DNA from: Avispirillum sp959601495
GTDB lineage: Bacteria; Bacillota; Clostridia; Oscillospirales; CAG-272
Reading direction: 5' to 3'
Assembly: GCA_959601495.1 (NCBI GenBank)
Contig: CAUGPT010000026.1
Location: forward strand, 1-27,329
Length of the DNA stretch: 27,329 bases
Within the stretch, counting starts at the first letter, position 1. Each line of letters opens with the position of its first letter. Below are positions 16,359 through 23,676 of this stretch, piece after piece. Below the pieces are notes generated by a model. It was not told where the DNA came from. It made no database searches and saw only the letters and a program-made list of their open reading frames with translations. The position numbers and the translations under genes were made by a program.

Positions 16359-16683
16359 CTCCCCCGACCGGCTCAAGAGAAAGGAAAAGACGGGCTCTTT
16401 TCCTCTCTCTTGAGAATCTCTCTCCTTTTCTTGATTGTGTTCGTGAGTTGAGAGACAAAGCGACTGCTCCAAGCCCGAGAGATTCGGAGAATTGACTTCA
16501 GCGTAACTTTTAGACACGATTTGCGTTTTACTTGCGAAAGTAAGCAACGCTGCCACGATAGATACCAAAAGCAAGCTCGAAAGGACGAGCTTGCTTTGTT
16601 TTGCTTCGCGGTATATTTTTTTAACTGCGGACTTTTAGTTTCGATATTTCGTCGAAAAAACTGTAAGCGCAGTTTTCACTAAG
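16359..16683. repeat. E module, copy 1
   Basis: This starts after the A2 hairpin with a long stem (CTCAAGAG arm near 16371, CTCTTGAG arm ending near 16414). It continues through a conserved core (16440-16540) to a 12-bp stem near 16567-16597. It aligns along its full length with 23123-23447. A minus-strand frame of about 90 codons crosses it, but the differences between copies are mostly amino-acid changing and copy 2 has a stop, so I treat it as non-coding. Confidence 0.7.
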
Positions 16684-16686
16684 CAT

Positions 16687-16713
16687 AAAACAAGGCTGCC
16701 GTCGGCAGCCTTG
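16687..16713 (-). terminator. Rho-independent terminator (module B, copy 3) downstream of htrA
   Basis: A perfect palindrome (16691-16713) is followed on the minus strand by four T residues. It lies about 215 nt beyond the htrA stop, after the D and C hairpins, and faces away from htrA. Confidence 0.78.
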
Positions 16714-16927
16714 TTTACTATCTTTATTTGATAGTATAAAACCTATTCAGTTCGGTTTTTTCGGGTCTCGGGGACTTTTGGGGAGAAAAGTCCTCGAGCG
16801 GAGCGCGAGGCGGAGCCTCGCATTTTTCTTTTTACATGGTCGGGGTTTGGGGCGAAGCCCCGCATATATACCTTCCCTCATGTCGGGGCGCGGGGCGCGG
16901 AGCCCCGCTATGCTCCATACCGATTAC

Positions 16928-18880
16928 TTAGCCCTGGGCGCTGTCGCCGAAGGTCACATCAGAGTCGGGAACGTACTCGTAGCACTTGACGTCCACTTCT
17001 TTAGTTTTGCCGTCTCTGGAGACGGTGAACTTCAGCGTGTCGCCTACGCTGTGTCCCTTGACTGCTTCTTTGACATCGGAAGATGAAGCTACTTCTTCGC
17101 CGTCGATCGCGAGAATGCGGTCACCGTACTTGAGAGCGCTGTCGTTATAACCCTCCTGGACCTGAGTGATATAAACGCCGGTGTTCTGGCTGTGGAAGTA
17201 GTAGTACGCCGTAAAGCTGTCGGTCACATCGGTGAGGCTGATGCCGATATAGGTCTTGCCGGAAACATAGCCGTTGCTCATAAGCTCCTCGGCGACCTTG
17301 CCTGCCTCGTCGATCGGAATTGCAAAGCCGAGTCCCTCAACATTGCTGCCCGTGGACTTTGCATTGACAATGCCGATAAGCTCGCCCTTCATGTTGAACA
17401 GTCCGCCGCCGGAGTTGCCGGGATTGATGGCAGCGTCTATCTGAATAAGGTTCATTATATTGTTGTCAACGGTGATCTCACGGTTTGTCGAAGAAATAAT
17501 GCCGCTCGTGACCGTTCCGCCGAGCTCGCCCAGAGGGTTGCCGACCGCGATGACCTGCTCACCTACCTTGAGGCTGCCGCTTGTGCCGAGAGTCGCCGCT
17601 GTGAGATCCTTTGCGTCGATCTTGATGACCGCTATGTCGGAGTCGGGATCGTGACCGATGACCTTTGCGGTGTACTCGGTGCTGTCGGTAAGACGAACCG
17701 TTACGGTGTCAGCCACCTTGCCGGTGCCTTCGTCGGTTATAACGTGGTTGTTTGTTATGATATAGCCGTCGGTGCTGATGATAACGCCGCTGCCCGCGCC
17801 GCCGTTCACATACTGGAAGTTGCCGTAGGTCTTCTGATACTCGGTTGTTATCTCAACAACACTGTCGGAAACAAGTCCGCATACATCGCTGAGCCCGGAG
17901 CCCTCCGACGTGTCGGTAGTAACGGGGGTTTTGTAGATCACCGTTGTGCCGCCGTCACCGGATGATGTTCCGGTCGATGTTGAGTTTTCCGCGCTGTCGG
18001 AGCCGACAATCAGAGCGCCTGCCATGCCGCTGCCGAACGAGAGCAGAACTGCCGCGCAGAGTATAAGAACTATAGCTGCGGTTGAAAAACGTCTGCCGCC
18101 CTTTTCTCTGTGTTTCTTTTCCTTGGGCGGTCTGGGGGGCATAGGCGGCTGCTGAGGTGCAAAGCCTGCGCCGCCGCTTTGATGTGCCGCGTGCGGATTG
18201 GGATCATATGCGCCCTGTTCAAAGGGAGGTACATAACGGTATTCTCCGCTTTCACGATTTACCGTGTACCCGCCGGGGACGCCTGCTGCGCCGCTACGGG
18301 GAGCGGCTGTCTGCTGAGCGGGCGCACCTTGTGCTGCGCTTTGCGGCTGTGCGTACGCACCCTGCGTGCCGGGGTTCTGTGCGTATGCGCCCTGCGCACC
18401 GGGCGTGTGAGCATATGCACCGGGGGCGGGACGCGCGACGCCTGCCGGATCCTGTGCGCCGGCGGAAGCACCTGCAAATTGGGGGTCGCGTGCGGGAGCA
18501 AACTGAGGCTGCGCCTGATGCGCGCCGAACTGAGGCTGTGCCTGCTGTGCATTGAAGCCTCCGTCGCGGGGCACCGTCGGCTGTGCTGCGCCTCCGGTAA
18601 AGTTTGGAGCAGGGTCGCTTTGTGCGGCGTCGGTGTTTGCGCCGTTCTGCACATTTGCACCGGGTGCAGGCTGCTGCTCTGTGCCCTGCACTGTCGGCTG
18701 TCCTGCCGCATAGCCGCTACCTTGAGGAGCGGCTCCTGCGGCTCCGTTATCCGAGCCGAAGCCCGCGGGGGCGCCTGTGCCGCTCTGCGCGGCTGCACTG
18801 CCGTTATCTGCCCATCTGTCAAGAGGCGTATAATTCGGTGTGAAACCGTTTTCGTTCTTTTCTTTATTAAAGTCTTCCAT
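16928..18880 (-). CDS. htrA: HtrA/DegP-type serine protease with PDZ domain and long disordered N-terminus
   Basis: A membrane-anchored S1C protease that degrades or refolds misfolded extracytoplasmic proteins. Of the 650 residues, the first ~260 are Ala, Gln, Pro and Gly-rich with repeated AYAQ and QPQF words and are presumably cytoplasmic. A membrane helix (about 268-292, AAIVLILCAAVLLSFGSG) follows. The trypsin-like domain has an intact triad: His379 in TNNHVI, Asp415 in DSDIAVIK and Ser490 in NPGNSGGG. One PDZ domain lies at about 545-635. I chose the ATG at 18880, which has GGAGG upstream, over 18901. The gene is monocistronic: an upstream terminator separates it from the dockerin gene, and its 3' end abuts the composite repeat. 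Confidence 0.95.
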   Translation of the reverse strand: MEDFNKEKNENGFTPNYTPLDRWADNGSAAAQSGTGAPAGFGSDNGAAGAAPQGSGYAAGQPTVQGTEQQPAPGANVQNGANTDAAQSDPAPNFTGGAAQPTVPRDGGFNAQQAQPQFGAHQAQPQFAPARDPQFAGASAGAQDPAGVARPAPGAYAHTPGAQGAYAQNPGTQGAYAQPQSAAQGAPAQQTAAPRSGAAGVPGGYTVNRESGEYRYVPPFEQGAYDPNPHAAHQSGGAGFAPQQPPMPPRPPKEKKHREKGGRRFSTAAIVLILCAAVLLSFGSGMAGALIVGSDSAENSTSTGTSSGDGGTTVIYKTPVTTDTSEGSGLSDVCGLVSDSVVEITTEYQKTYGNFQYVNGGAGSGVIISTDGYIITNNHVITDEGTGKVADTVTVRLTDSTEYTAKVIGHDPDSDIAVIKIDAKDLTAATLGTSGSLKVGEQVIAVGNPLGELGGTVTSGIISSTNREITVDNNIMNLIQIDAAINPGNSGGGLFNMKGELIGIVNAKSTGSNVEGLGFAIPIDEAGKVAEELMSNGYVSGKTYIGISLTDVTDSFTAYYYFHSQNTGVYITQVQEGYNDSALKYGDRILAIDGEEVASSSDVKEAVKGHSVGDTLKFTVSRDGKTKEVDVKCYEYVPDSDVTFGDSAQG

Positions 18881-18927
18881 AATAAACCTCCGGTGTTTCA
18901 AGTATTCCTTTTCGGTTCTGTGCCTGT

Positions 18928-18950
18928 ATTATATTGTCCCAATGTGACAG
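18928..18950 (-). promoter_or_regulatory. Possible htrA promoter with an inverted repeat
   Basis: On the minus strand a TATAAT box (plus 18928-18933) lies about 50 nt before the htrA start. Its -35 region is poor. Overlapping the spacer is a small inverted repeat, TGTC-N7-GACA (18935-18949), that could be an operator for a stress regulator. No known operator consensus matches it. Confidence 0.4.
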
Positions 18951-19086
18951 TTTTTTGAAGAGAGCGGGAAAATCAGTTGAAATAATATGTTTTTTTGTGA
19001 AAGCCCAATATAGGCAGCGCTGTTTGATTGCCGTCGGCTATACCCGCAGCGGGTGCGTGAGAATTCATTCCGCGACTGCATAGAAA

Positions 19087-19118
19087 AGCGCCCCCGCTGT
19101 TGCGGGGGCGCTGTTTTT
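19087..19118 (-). terminator. Rho-independent terminator after the dockerin gene
   Basis: An 11-bp perfect GC-rich stem (19087-19097 with 19102-19112) with a TGTT loop. On the minus strand it is followed by a short T-run and lies about 40 nt past the dockerin gene stop. A longer T-run on the plus strand (19113-19119) means it could work both ways. Confidence 0.85.
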
Positions 19119-19153
19119 TGTATTTAAGCTTTCGCTATGCTTAAGTATTTAAC

Positions 19154-22100
19154 TTATGCAGCGATCGCCTTTCTGATTACGAGCTGGTCCTTAGCGTTGA
19201 TAACGCCGTCGCCGTTAGCGTCTGCTCTGGAGGAAACCAGTGCGGACAGGTCGATAACGCGTGCAAGGAACTTTCTCATAAGCAGTGCGTCAGCAGCGGT
19301 GATAGCGTTGTCGCCGTCAACGTCGCCCTTGTAAGCTCTGTTGGTGTATGCAAAGTCTGCAGAACCGAATGCCATGGACTTGATATCGAAGAGGATACCG
19401 AAGTCACGGAGGATAGCGGAGTCAAGGTTAGCCGCATGATCCTGAGCATAAGGAATGTTGAAGAATGCATTTACGCCGTCCTGAGCCATAGAGAACTCAA
19501 GCATAGCTTCGCCGTTAACGTACAGGCGGAGGCATGCATCCCACTTGTCCTGCTGTGTCTCGTCATCGGGATAACCCTCGTTGTAGTAAGTCATGCTTAC
19601 TGCAAAGTTGTAAACTTCACCTTCAACCATTGTAAAGTCAACAGTCTTGTGATTGAAGTTACCGTCAGGGAAAGGATTCTTTCTTGTGGGGTTAACGTTG
19701 GGGTTACCGTCTACAACATAGAGCTTATGCTCGTCAGCGTTATAACCGATACGGATGCCGATCGTGTTGGAGCCGCCGATCCAGAAGTACAGTACATGAC
19801 CGTATCCGGGTCTTGCGTCGGTGTTGTCGCCGTTTGTGTCAGAGTCATCAAACGTGCCTCTGTAGATGATGTCCATGTTCCATGACCAGTTGTTGGCGGG
19901 AACGCTGTCAGACATATCATAAATGTTGTAGTTCTTACCCTTGTTTTCCTCAAACTTAAGAACGCCGTCAGCTGAGGTCCAGTTTTCTTCGTTCCAGTCG
20001 TTGTCAACAACAAGGATCATGTCGTCGCTCATATCGTAGTACTCATAGAGAGTGCCTGAATATGTGCCTGCTGCGGGAAGAGAGGTGTATCTCTTCTCGG
20101 TGCAGCCTTCGTTAGAGCATGCTGCGTATACAAGACCGTCTTCAGTCTTGCGGTTGATGTCGTAACGACCCCAGTTGTGAGGAACCTTAGCTACGGGGAG
20201 AGTAGTCTTTACTTTGCCGCAAACTGCGCAAACGATGGTGTCGGTACCCTCTGCATAGCACTTAGGCTCTGCGGTTCTGGTAAGGAAGCCGTTGAGGTGG
20301 CCGTTGGTAGCGCAGAAGTCCTCAGCGTCGAGGTTGATCGCACGGAATGCGTCAACACCGTTGAAGCCGGCTTCGATGGGATTGTACTTGAGGTCCATAA
20401 CCTGAAGGTTATCAATGATGACGTTAGCGTTCCAAGCCATCATCAGGCACATGCCTTCCCATGCATTGTAAGGTCTGCCGGTGTAAACCAGCTCTTTGTC
20501 GATGTAGATCTGTGCCACATCGTAGTCCTTCTTCATAACAAAGGTAATGTTGTGGAAGTTATCCTTTGTGGTTGCACCCCAGTTATACTGGACATAATCC
20601 TTTGTATTGCCGGTCTCGGTGCCGTAGAAGGTCGTGCCGACCTTCCAGCGCATAAGGTCTACGCCGGAGGTGGACTTGTTGGTCCAGATCTCGAAGCAAG
20701 CGCCGTCGCTGTGGTCGTTTACGGGGAGAAGAGCAAGGTCAAAGTTCATGATGAAGTTGTTGCTTGCGGGAATCTTGATATTCTCGTTAGAAACATAGGT
20801 GTTGACGGACTTGCCGTACTCGGGAGTGCTCTCAAGAACGTAAGCCTCGCCGCCGGGAGTCTTGGTCTCGAAGTGATCAAAGATGGAGTCAACCTTGATC
20901 TCGTACTTAGCGAGCTGGCCCTGAGTGGACTCGGTATTCCATGCGGAATAGTCGCCCTCAAAGTCGAATACCTGACCGCCTACGGAAACGTTATCCATAG
21001 AAACAAGTACCGTATTCCAGTAGAACAGGTTGTTATCGTCGCCGGAATAGGTCATCTCTGCGTTTACGGAACCAACGCTGACGCCGTCAACAAAGATCTC
21101 GGTAGAGCCGTTTGCGGAAACGTATTTTATATGATACCATTCGCCGACATCAAAACTATGGTCGATCTTTATGGTATTGTCTCTCAGGCCGATATAGCTT
21201 GTACCCATTGAGGGAGCATTGGACTGATTAAAGCAAGCGAGCGTAGAATTGGCAGCATCAAGTCTGATGTCCATTTCAACTGTGGAAGAAGGATTATTGA
21301 ACTTTACGGGATGCCATGAGTTGCCTTCCGTGAATGTCCAGTAATTGAGACCGAGGTCAACTCTCTCTTCCTTGGTGTCCTGAGTAACAAAGCCGTTGCA
21401 GTCGCTGTGAGCTGCGTCCCATTTGCCGTCTTCGAAATCTTCGTTGCAGATGGTCTCATATGTTGCACCGTCGCTGGAGGACTTAACTACGAAATCGTCA
21501 AAGTCAACCAGGATAGCGCCGCCGCACCAAGTGCTCTTAATAATGCCGGCGATCATACCGTCTTTGTTGTTAACAGAAGCCTCGCCGCCGTTTATCTTAT
21601 AGAAGGACGCTCCGTTCATGTTGTAGCAGTTGAATGAGATCTCGTGCCACTCGTTCAGAGAAAGAGCGGGAGAGATTTCAGCAGTCTGACCGCCGATACC
21701 GATCTTTGTGGGGCTGATGACGATGTCGTTGCCCATGTAAGAACGGGTCTCGGAGGTTGCATCATTAAATCTTACCTTGAAGGTAAAGGTGGTGTAGCCA
21801 TCGCTGGGACCTACAGGGAAAGTGTCGCTGTACATATATGCATGATCTGCATCAAATCTCAGATATTTGCTTCCTGTGGGAACCGTGTATACGTTCTCGT
21901 TAGCGTATGTAACGTTCTCTTCAAGAACTATCTGGCCCTGAGTGGATTCGGTATTCCATGCGGAATAGTCGCCCTCAAAGTCGAATACCTGACCGCCTAC
22001 GGAAACGTTATCCATAGAAACAAGTACCGTATTCCAGTAGAACAGGTTGTTATCGTCGCCGGAATAGGTCATCTCTGCGTTTACGGAACCGATGCTGGCG

Positions 22101-22468
22101 CCGTCAACAAAGATCTCGGTAGAGCCGTTTGCGGAAACGAATTTTACATGATACCATTTGCCGACATCAAAGCTATGGTCGATCTTTATGGTATTGTCTC
22201 TCAGACCGATGTAGCTTGTGCCCATTGAGGGAGCATTAGACTGATTAAAGCAAGCGAGCGTAGAATTGGCAGCATCAAGTCTGATGTCCATCTCAACTGT
22301 GGAAGAAGGATTATTGAACTTTACGGGATGCCATGAGTTACCTTCCGTGAATGTCCAGTAATGGTTTTCTGTCTTAGTCTCGGTAACTACTCTGGCTGCA
22401 GAAAGACCCACGATCATGCAGGAGAGAAGCATCGCAAGAGTAAGAACAATTGCTAAAACTTTTTTCAT
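19154..22468 (-). CDS. Secreted multi-domain protein with LamG-like repeats and C-terminal type I dockerin
   Basis: The 1,104-residue product starts with a clear signal peptide (MKKVLAIVLTLAMLLSCMIV) from the ATG at 22468, which has GGAGG upstream. It then has concanavalin/LamG-like beta modules: a repeat at about 36-179, a distinct module at about 185-360, a near-identical second repeat at about 375-518, another module to about 720 and a further one at about 810-1035. A small Cys-rich segment (CAVCGKVKTT, ACSNEGC) sits near 735-790. The end is a dockerin with two calcium loops, DVDGDNAITAAD (from about 1049) and DANGDGVINAKD (from about 1083). Dockerins bind cohesins on scaffoldins or other surface proteins. 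No catalytic domain or cohesin is visible, so a carbohydrate-binding or adhesive role is inferred. Base composition looks less GC-rich than the neighbours. Confidence 0.9.
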   Translation of the reverse strand: MKKVLAIVLTLAMLLSCMIVGLSAARVVTETKTENHYWTFTEGNSWHPVKFNNPSSTVEMDIRLDAANSTLACFNQSNAPSMGTSYIGLRDNTIKIDHSFDVGKWYHVKFVSANGSTEIFVDGASIGSVNAEMTYSGDDNNLFYWNTVLVSMDNVSVGGQVFDFEGDYSAWNTESTQGQIVLEENVTYANENVYTVPTGSKYLRFDADHAYMYSDTFPVGPSDGYTTFTFKVRFNDATSETRSYMGNDIVISPTKIGIGGQTAEISPALSLNEWHEISFNCYNMNGASFYKINGGEASVNNKDGMIAGIIKSTWCGGAILVDFDDFVVKSSSDGATYETICNEDFEDGKWDAAHSDCNGFVTQDTKEERVDLGLNYWTFTEGNSWHPVKFNNPSSTVEMDIRLDAANSTLACFNQSNAPSMGTSYIGLRDNTIKIDHSFDVGEWYHIKYVSANGSTEIFVDGVSVGSVNAEMTYSGDDNNLFYWNTVLVSMDNVSVGGQVFDFEGDYSAWNTESTQGQLAKYEIKVDSIFDHFETKTPGGEAYVLESTPEYGKSVNTYVSNENIKIPASNNFIMNFDLALLPVNDHSDGACFEIWTNKSTSGVDLMRWKVGTTFYGTETGNTKDYVQYNWGATTKDNFHNITFVMKKDYDVAQIYIDKELVYTGRPYNAWEGMCLMMAWNANVIIDNLQVMDLKYNPIEAGFNGVDAFRAINLDAEDFCATNGHLNGFLTRTAEPKCYAEGTDTIVCAVCGKVKTTLPVAKVPHNWGRYDINRKTEDGLVYAACSNEGCTEKRYTSLPAAGTYSGTLYEYYDMSDDMILVVDNDWNEENWTSADGVLKFEENKGKNYNIYDMSDSVPANNWSWNMDIIYRGTFDDSDTNGDNTDARPGYGHVLYFWIGGSNTIGIRIGYNADEHKLYVVDGNPNVNPTRKNPFPDGNFNHKTVDFTMVEGEVYNFAVSMTYYNEGYPDDETQQDKWDACLRLYVNGEAMLEFSMAQDGVNAFFNIPYAQDHAANLDSAILRDFGILFDIKSMAFGSADFAYTNRAYKGDVDGDNAITAADALLMRKFLARVIDLSALVSSRADANGDGVINAKDQLVIRKAIAA
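20915..21345 (-). repeat. Internal direct repeat of the dockerin gene, distal copy
   Basis: 431 bp that match 21932-22362 at an exact 1,017-bp offset with no indels; I count 14 mismatches (about 97% identity). It encodes the second copy of the LamG-like repeat module. Confidence 0.95.
21932..22362 (-). repeat. Internal direct repeat of the dockerin gene, proximal copy
   Basis: Partner of 20915-21345. It begins about 35 codons into the gene, just after the signal peptide, and encodes the first LamG-like repeat from HYWTFTEGNSWHP to NTESTQGQ. Confidence 0.95.
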
Positions 22469-22500
22469 TGGATAAACCTCCATTAAATTTTGGTAACACA

Positions 22501-22529
22501 ATTGTAGCATTATCATCACAAATTGTCAA
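22501..22529 (-). promoter_or_regulatory. Promoter of the dockerin gene
   Basis: On the minus strand TTGACA (plus 22524-22529) and TACAAT (plus 22501-22506) are separated by 17 bp. The predicted start is near 22494, giving a leader of about 25 nt with GGAGG before the ATG. The rest of the gap up to the tRNA terminator (22530-22746) holds nothing I can identify. Confidence 0.85.
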
Positions 22530-22746
22530 TACTTTTTCGTCAAATATTTGTACAAATCATAGATATTGTACTTGTAATTTTGGACGAAAAGGACGAATTT
22601 GCACATATGCCCCAATATTTGTATCAATATGCCGCCGTTCGGCTACATATTGTGGGGGCTTACCGGCTGCGTCGGGAAATATGTGACCTTTCGCAGCACA
22701 GATTCGACAATTTCGGACAAAATTATATGAAAATTGCACAACAAAA

Positions 22747-22774
22747 GCAAAAAGCAGCCCATATGGACTGCTTT
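22747..22774 (-). terminator. Terminator of tRNA-Thr
   Basis: Immediately after the tRNA 3' end, AGCAGTCC and GGGCTGCT pair on the minus strand (one G-U) around ATAT and are followed by a T-run. Confidence 0.85.
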
Positions 22775-22850
22775 TGGAGCTGATAATGAGATTCGAACTC
22801 ATGACCTCGTCATTACCAATGACGTGCTCTGCCAACTGAGCTATATCAGC
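22775..22850 (-). tRNA. tRNA-Thr, anticodon GGU
   Basis: The 76-nt minus-strand sequence folds as a cloverleaf. The acceptor arm is GCTGATA with TATCAGC, and the D arm is GCTC with GAGC around AGTTGGCA. The anticodon stem is CGTCA with TGACG, and its loop TTGGTAA gives anticodon GGT. The T arm is ATGAG with CTCAT around TTCGAAT. The discriminator is followed by an encoded CCA. It reads ACC and ACU codons. It is a single tRNA with its own promoter and terminator, and no integrase lies next to it. Confidence 0.97.
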
Positions 22851-22871
22851 ACTGCATTTAACGCGATATTG

Positions 22872-22900
22872 ATTATAGCAAAAACCCAAGCGGTTGTCAA
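22872..22900 (-). promoter_or_regulatory. Consensus promoter of tRNA-Thr
   Basis: On the minus strand TTGACA (plus 22895-22900) and TATAAT (plus 22872-22877) are exactly 17 bp apart, about 22 nt before the tRNA 5' end. Confidence 0.9.
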
Positions 22901-23035
22901 TAGCAAATTTCAAAAACATGAAATTTGCGGGAAATAATATAAAAATGATAGGTTATGCACAATGCGCCGCGCCTGCGCTCCGCACCCGCTTGCATGTCCG
23001 CCGAGATATTGAAACTGTGAAGTTTTAGTTTCTTT

Positions 23036-23665
23036 ACAAAGCATTTCAAACTTTGTAGTCAGTTTACCGAGCATAAGAGAGGAAACGTGAAGGGACTACT
23101 TTTCCGTAAGTAGCCCCTTCACACATCCCCGAATCGGCTCAAGGAAGGGAAAAAGAGAAATCTCTTTCCCTTCCTTGAGAATCCATCCCTTTCTCTTGAT
23201 TGTGCCCGCGAGCGGAAAGTCAAACCGAGTGCTCCAAGCCCGAGAGATTCGACGAATTGACTTTAGCGTGAACTTCAGACACGATTTGCGTTTTTCTTGC
23301 GGAAGCAGGCAACGCCGCTCCCATAGACAGCAGAAGCAAGCTCGAAGGCGAGCTTGCTTCGTTTCGTTTCACGGTATATTTTTTGAACTGCGGACTTATT
23401 GTTACTGAATTTTGGAAGAAAAACCGTAAACACAACTTGCACCGAACAAAAACAAGACTGCCGACGGCAGCCTTGCTTGCTATCTATGCTTGATAGTCTT
23501 AAACCTTTTCAGTTCGGTTTTTTCGGGTCTCGGGGACTTTTTCCCAAAAAAGTCCCCGAGCGGGGTTTGGGGCGGAGCCCCATAAAAACCGTTCCTCATG
23601 TCGGGGTGCGGGGCGCGGAGCCCCGCATATATCGTCTCCCCTGCGGGGCGCGGAGCCCCGCGAAG
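23036..23665. repeat. Composite intergenic repeat, copy 3 (A-E-B'-C'-D')
   Basis: Module A (23036-23122) has the GTGAAGGG / CCCCTTCAC hairpin. Module E (23123-23447) has a perfect 15-bp stem (CTCAAGGAAGGGAAA arm) and a 12-bp stem (23333-23344 with 23349-23360). B is at 23453-23475, the C hairpin at 23529-23560, and D hairpins are at 23569-23581, 23608-23626 and 23643-23661. Order and spacing match 16263-16915. There is only one A module, and no inverted arm on the tRNA side. Confidence 0.82.
23448..23475 (-). terminator. Rho-independent terminator (module B, copy 4) downstream of tldE
   Basis: The CAAGACTGCCG palindrome (23453-23475; one A/C mismatch that becomes G-U on the minus strand) is followed by five T residues on the minus strand. 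It lies about 200 nt past the tldE stop, beyond the D and C hairpins. Confidence 0.75.
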
Positions 23666-23676
23666 TCCGTATCCCC

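Larger units (their letters stand above)
15928..16915. repeat. Complete composite inverted-repeat element D-C-B-A-A-E-B'-C'-D'
   Basis: The outer arms (15928-16161 and 16687-16915) are imperfect inverted copies. The clearest match is between about 16070-16166 and the reverse of 16684-16775: both hold the ACCCGAAAAAACCG block, the ATAGGTTT word and the CAAGGCTGCC palindrome with its T-run. They enclose two A modules and one E module. Parts of the same series recur at 1-308, 23036-23665 and 27084-27329. There is no transposase, and no flanking target duplication that I could confirm. Whether it is mobile is unknown. Confidence 0.75.
15812..16927. other. Convergent 1.1-kb gene-free region between rpsI and htrA
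   Basis: The two flanking genes point at each other. After the rpsI terminator (15853-15887) the whole interval is composite repeat. From the left it reads arm D-C-B (15928-16161), two A modules (16168-16358), E (16359-16683) and the inverted arm B'-C'-D' (16687-16915). Open frames here show no coding character. Confidence 0.8.
22901..23676. other. Gene-free region between tRNA-Thr and tldE
   Basis: From 22901 to about 23035 I see nothing definite. From 23036 the interval is composite repeat in the order A-E-B'-C'-D', ending 12-15 bp before the tldE stop codon. Confidence 0.75.

Noticed and set aside
16299..16574. Small minus-strand protein in the E module, with a relative at 23220-23435
   Set aside because: Between copies most codon changes alter the residue, one copy has an early stop, starts differ, and no ribosome site is evident.
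15928..16915. Composite repeat as an insertion sequence or group II intron
   Set aside because: No transposase, reverse transcriptase or intron domain V-like hairpin was seen, so a known class is not supported.
22775..22850. tRNA-Thr as an attachment site for an integrated element
   Set aside because: No integrase, no duplicated tRNA 3' end and no mobile genes in the neighbourhood.
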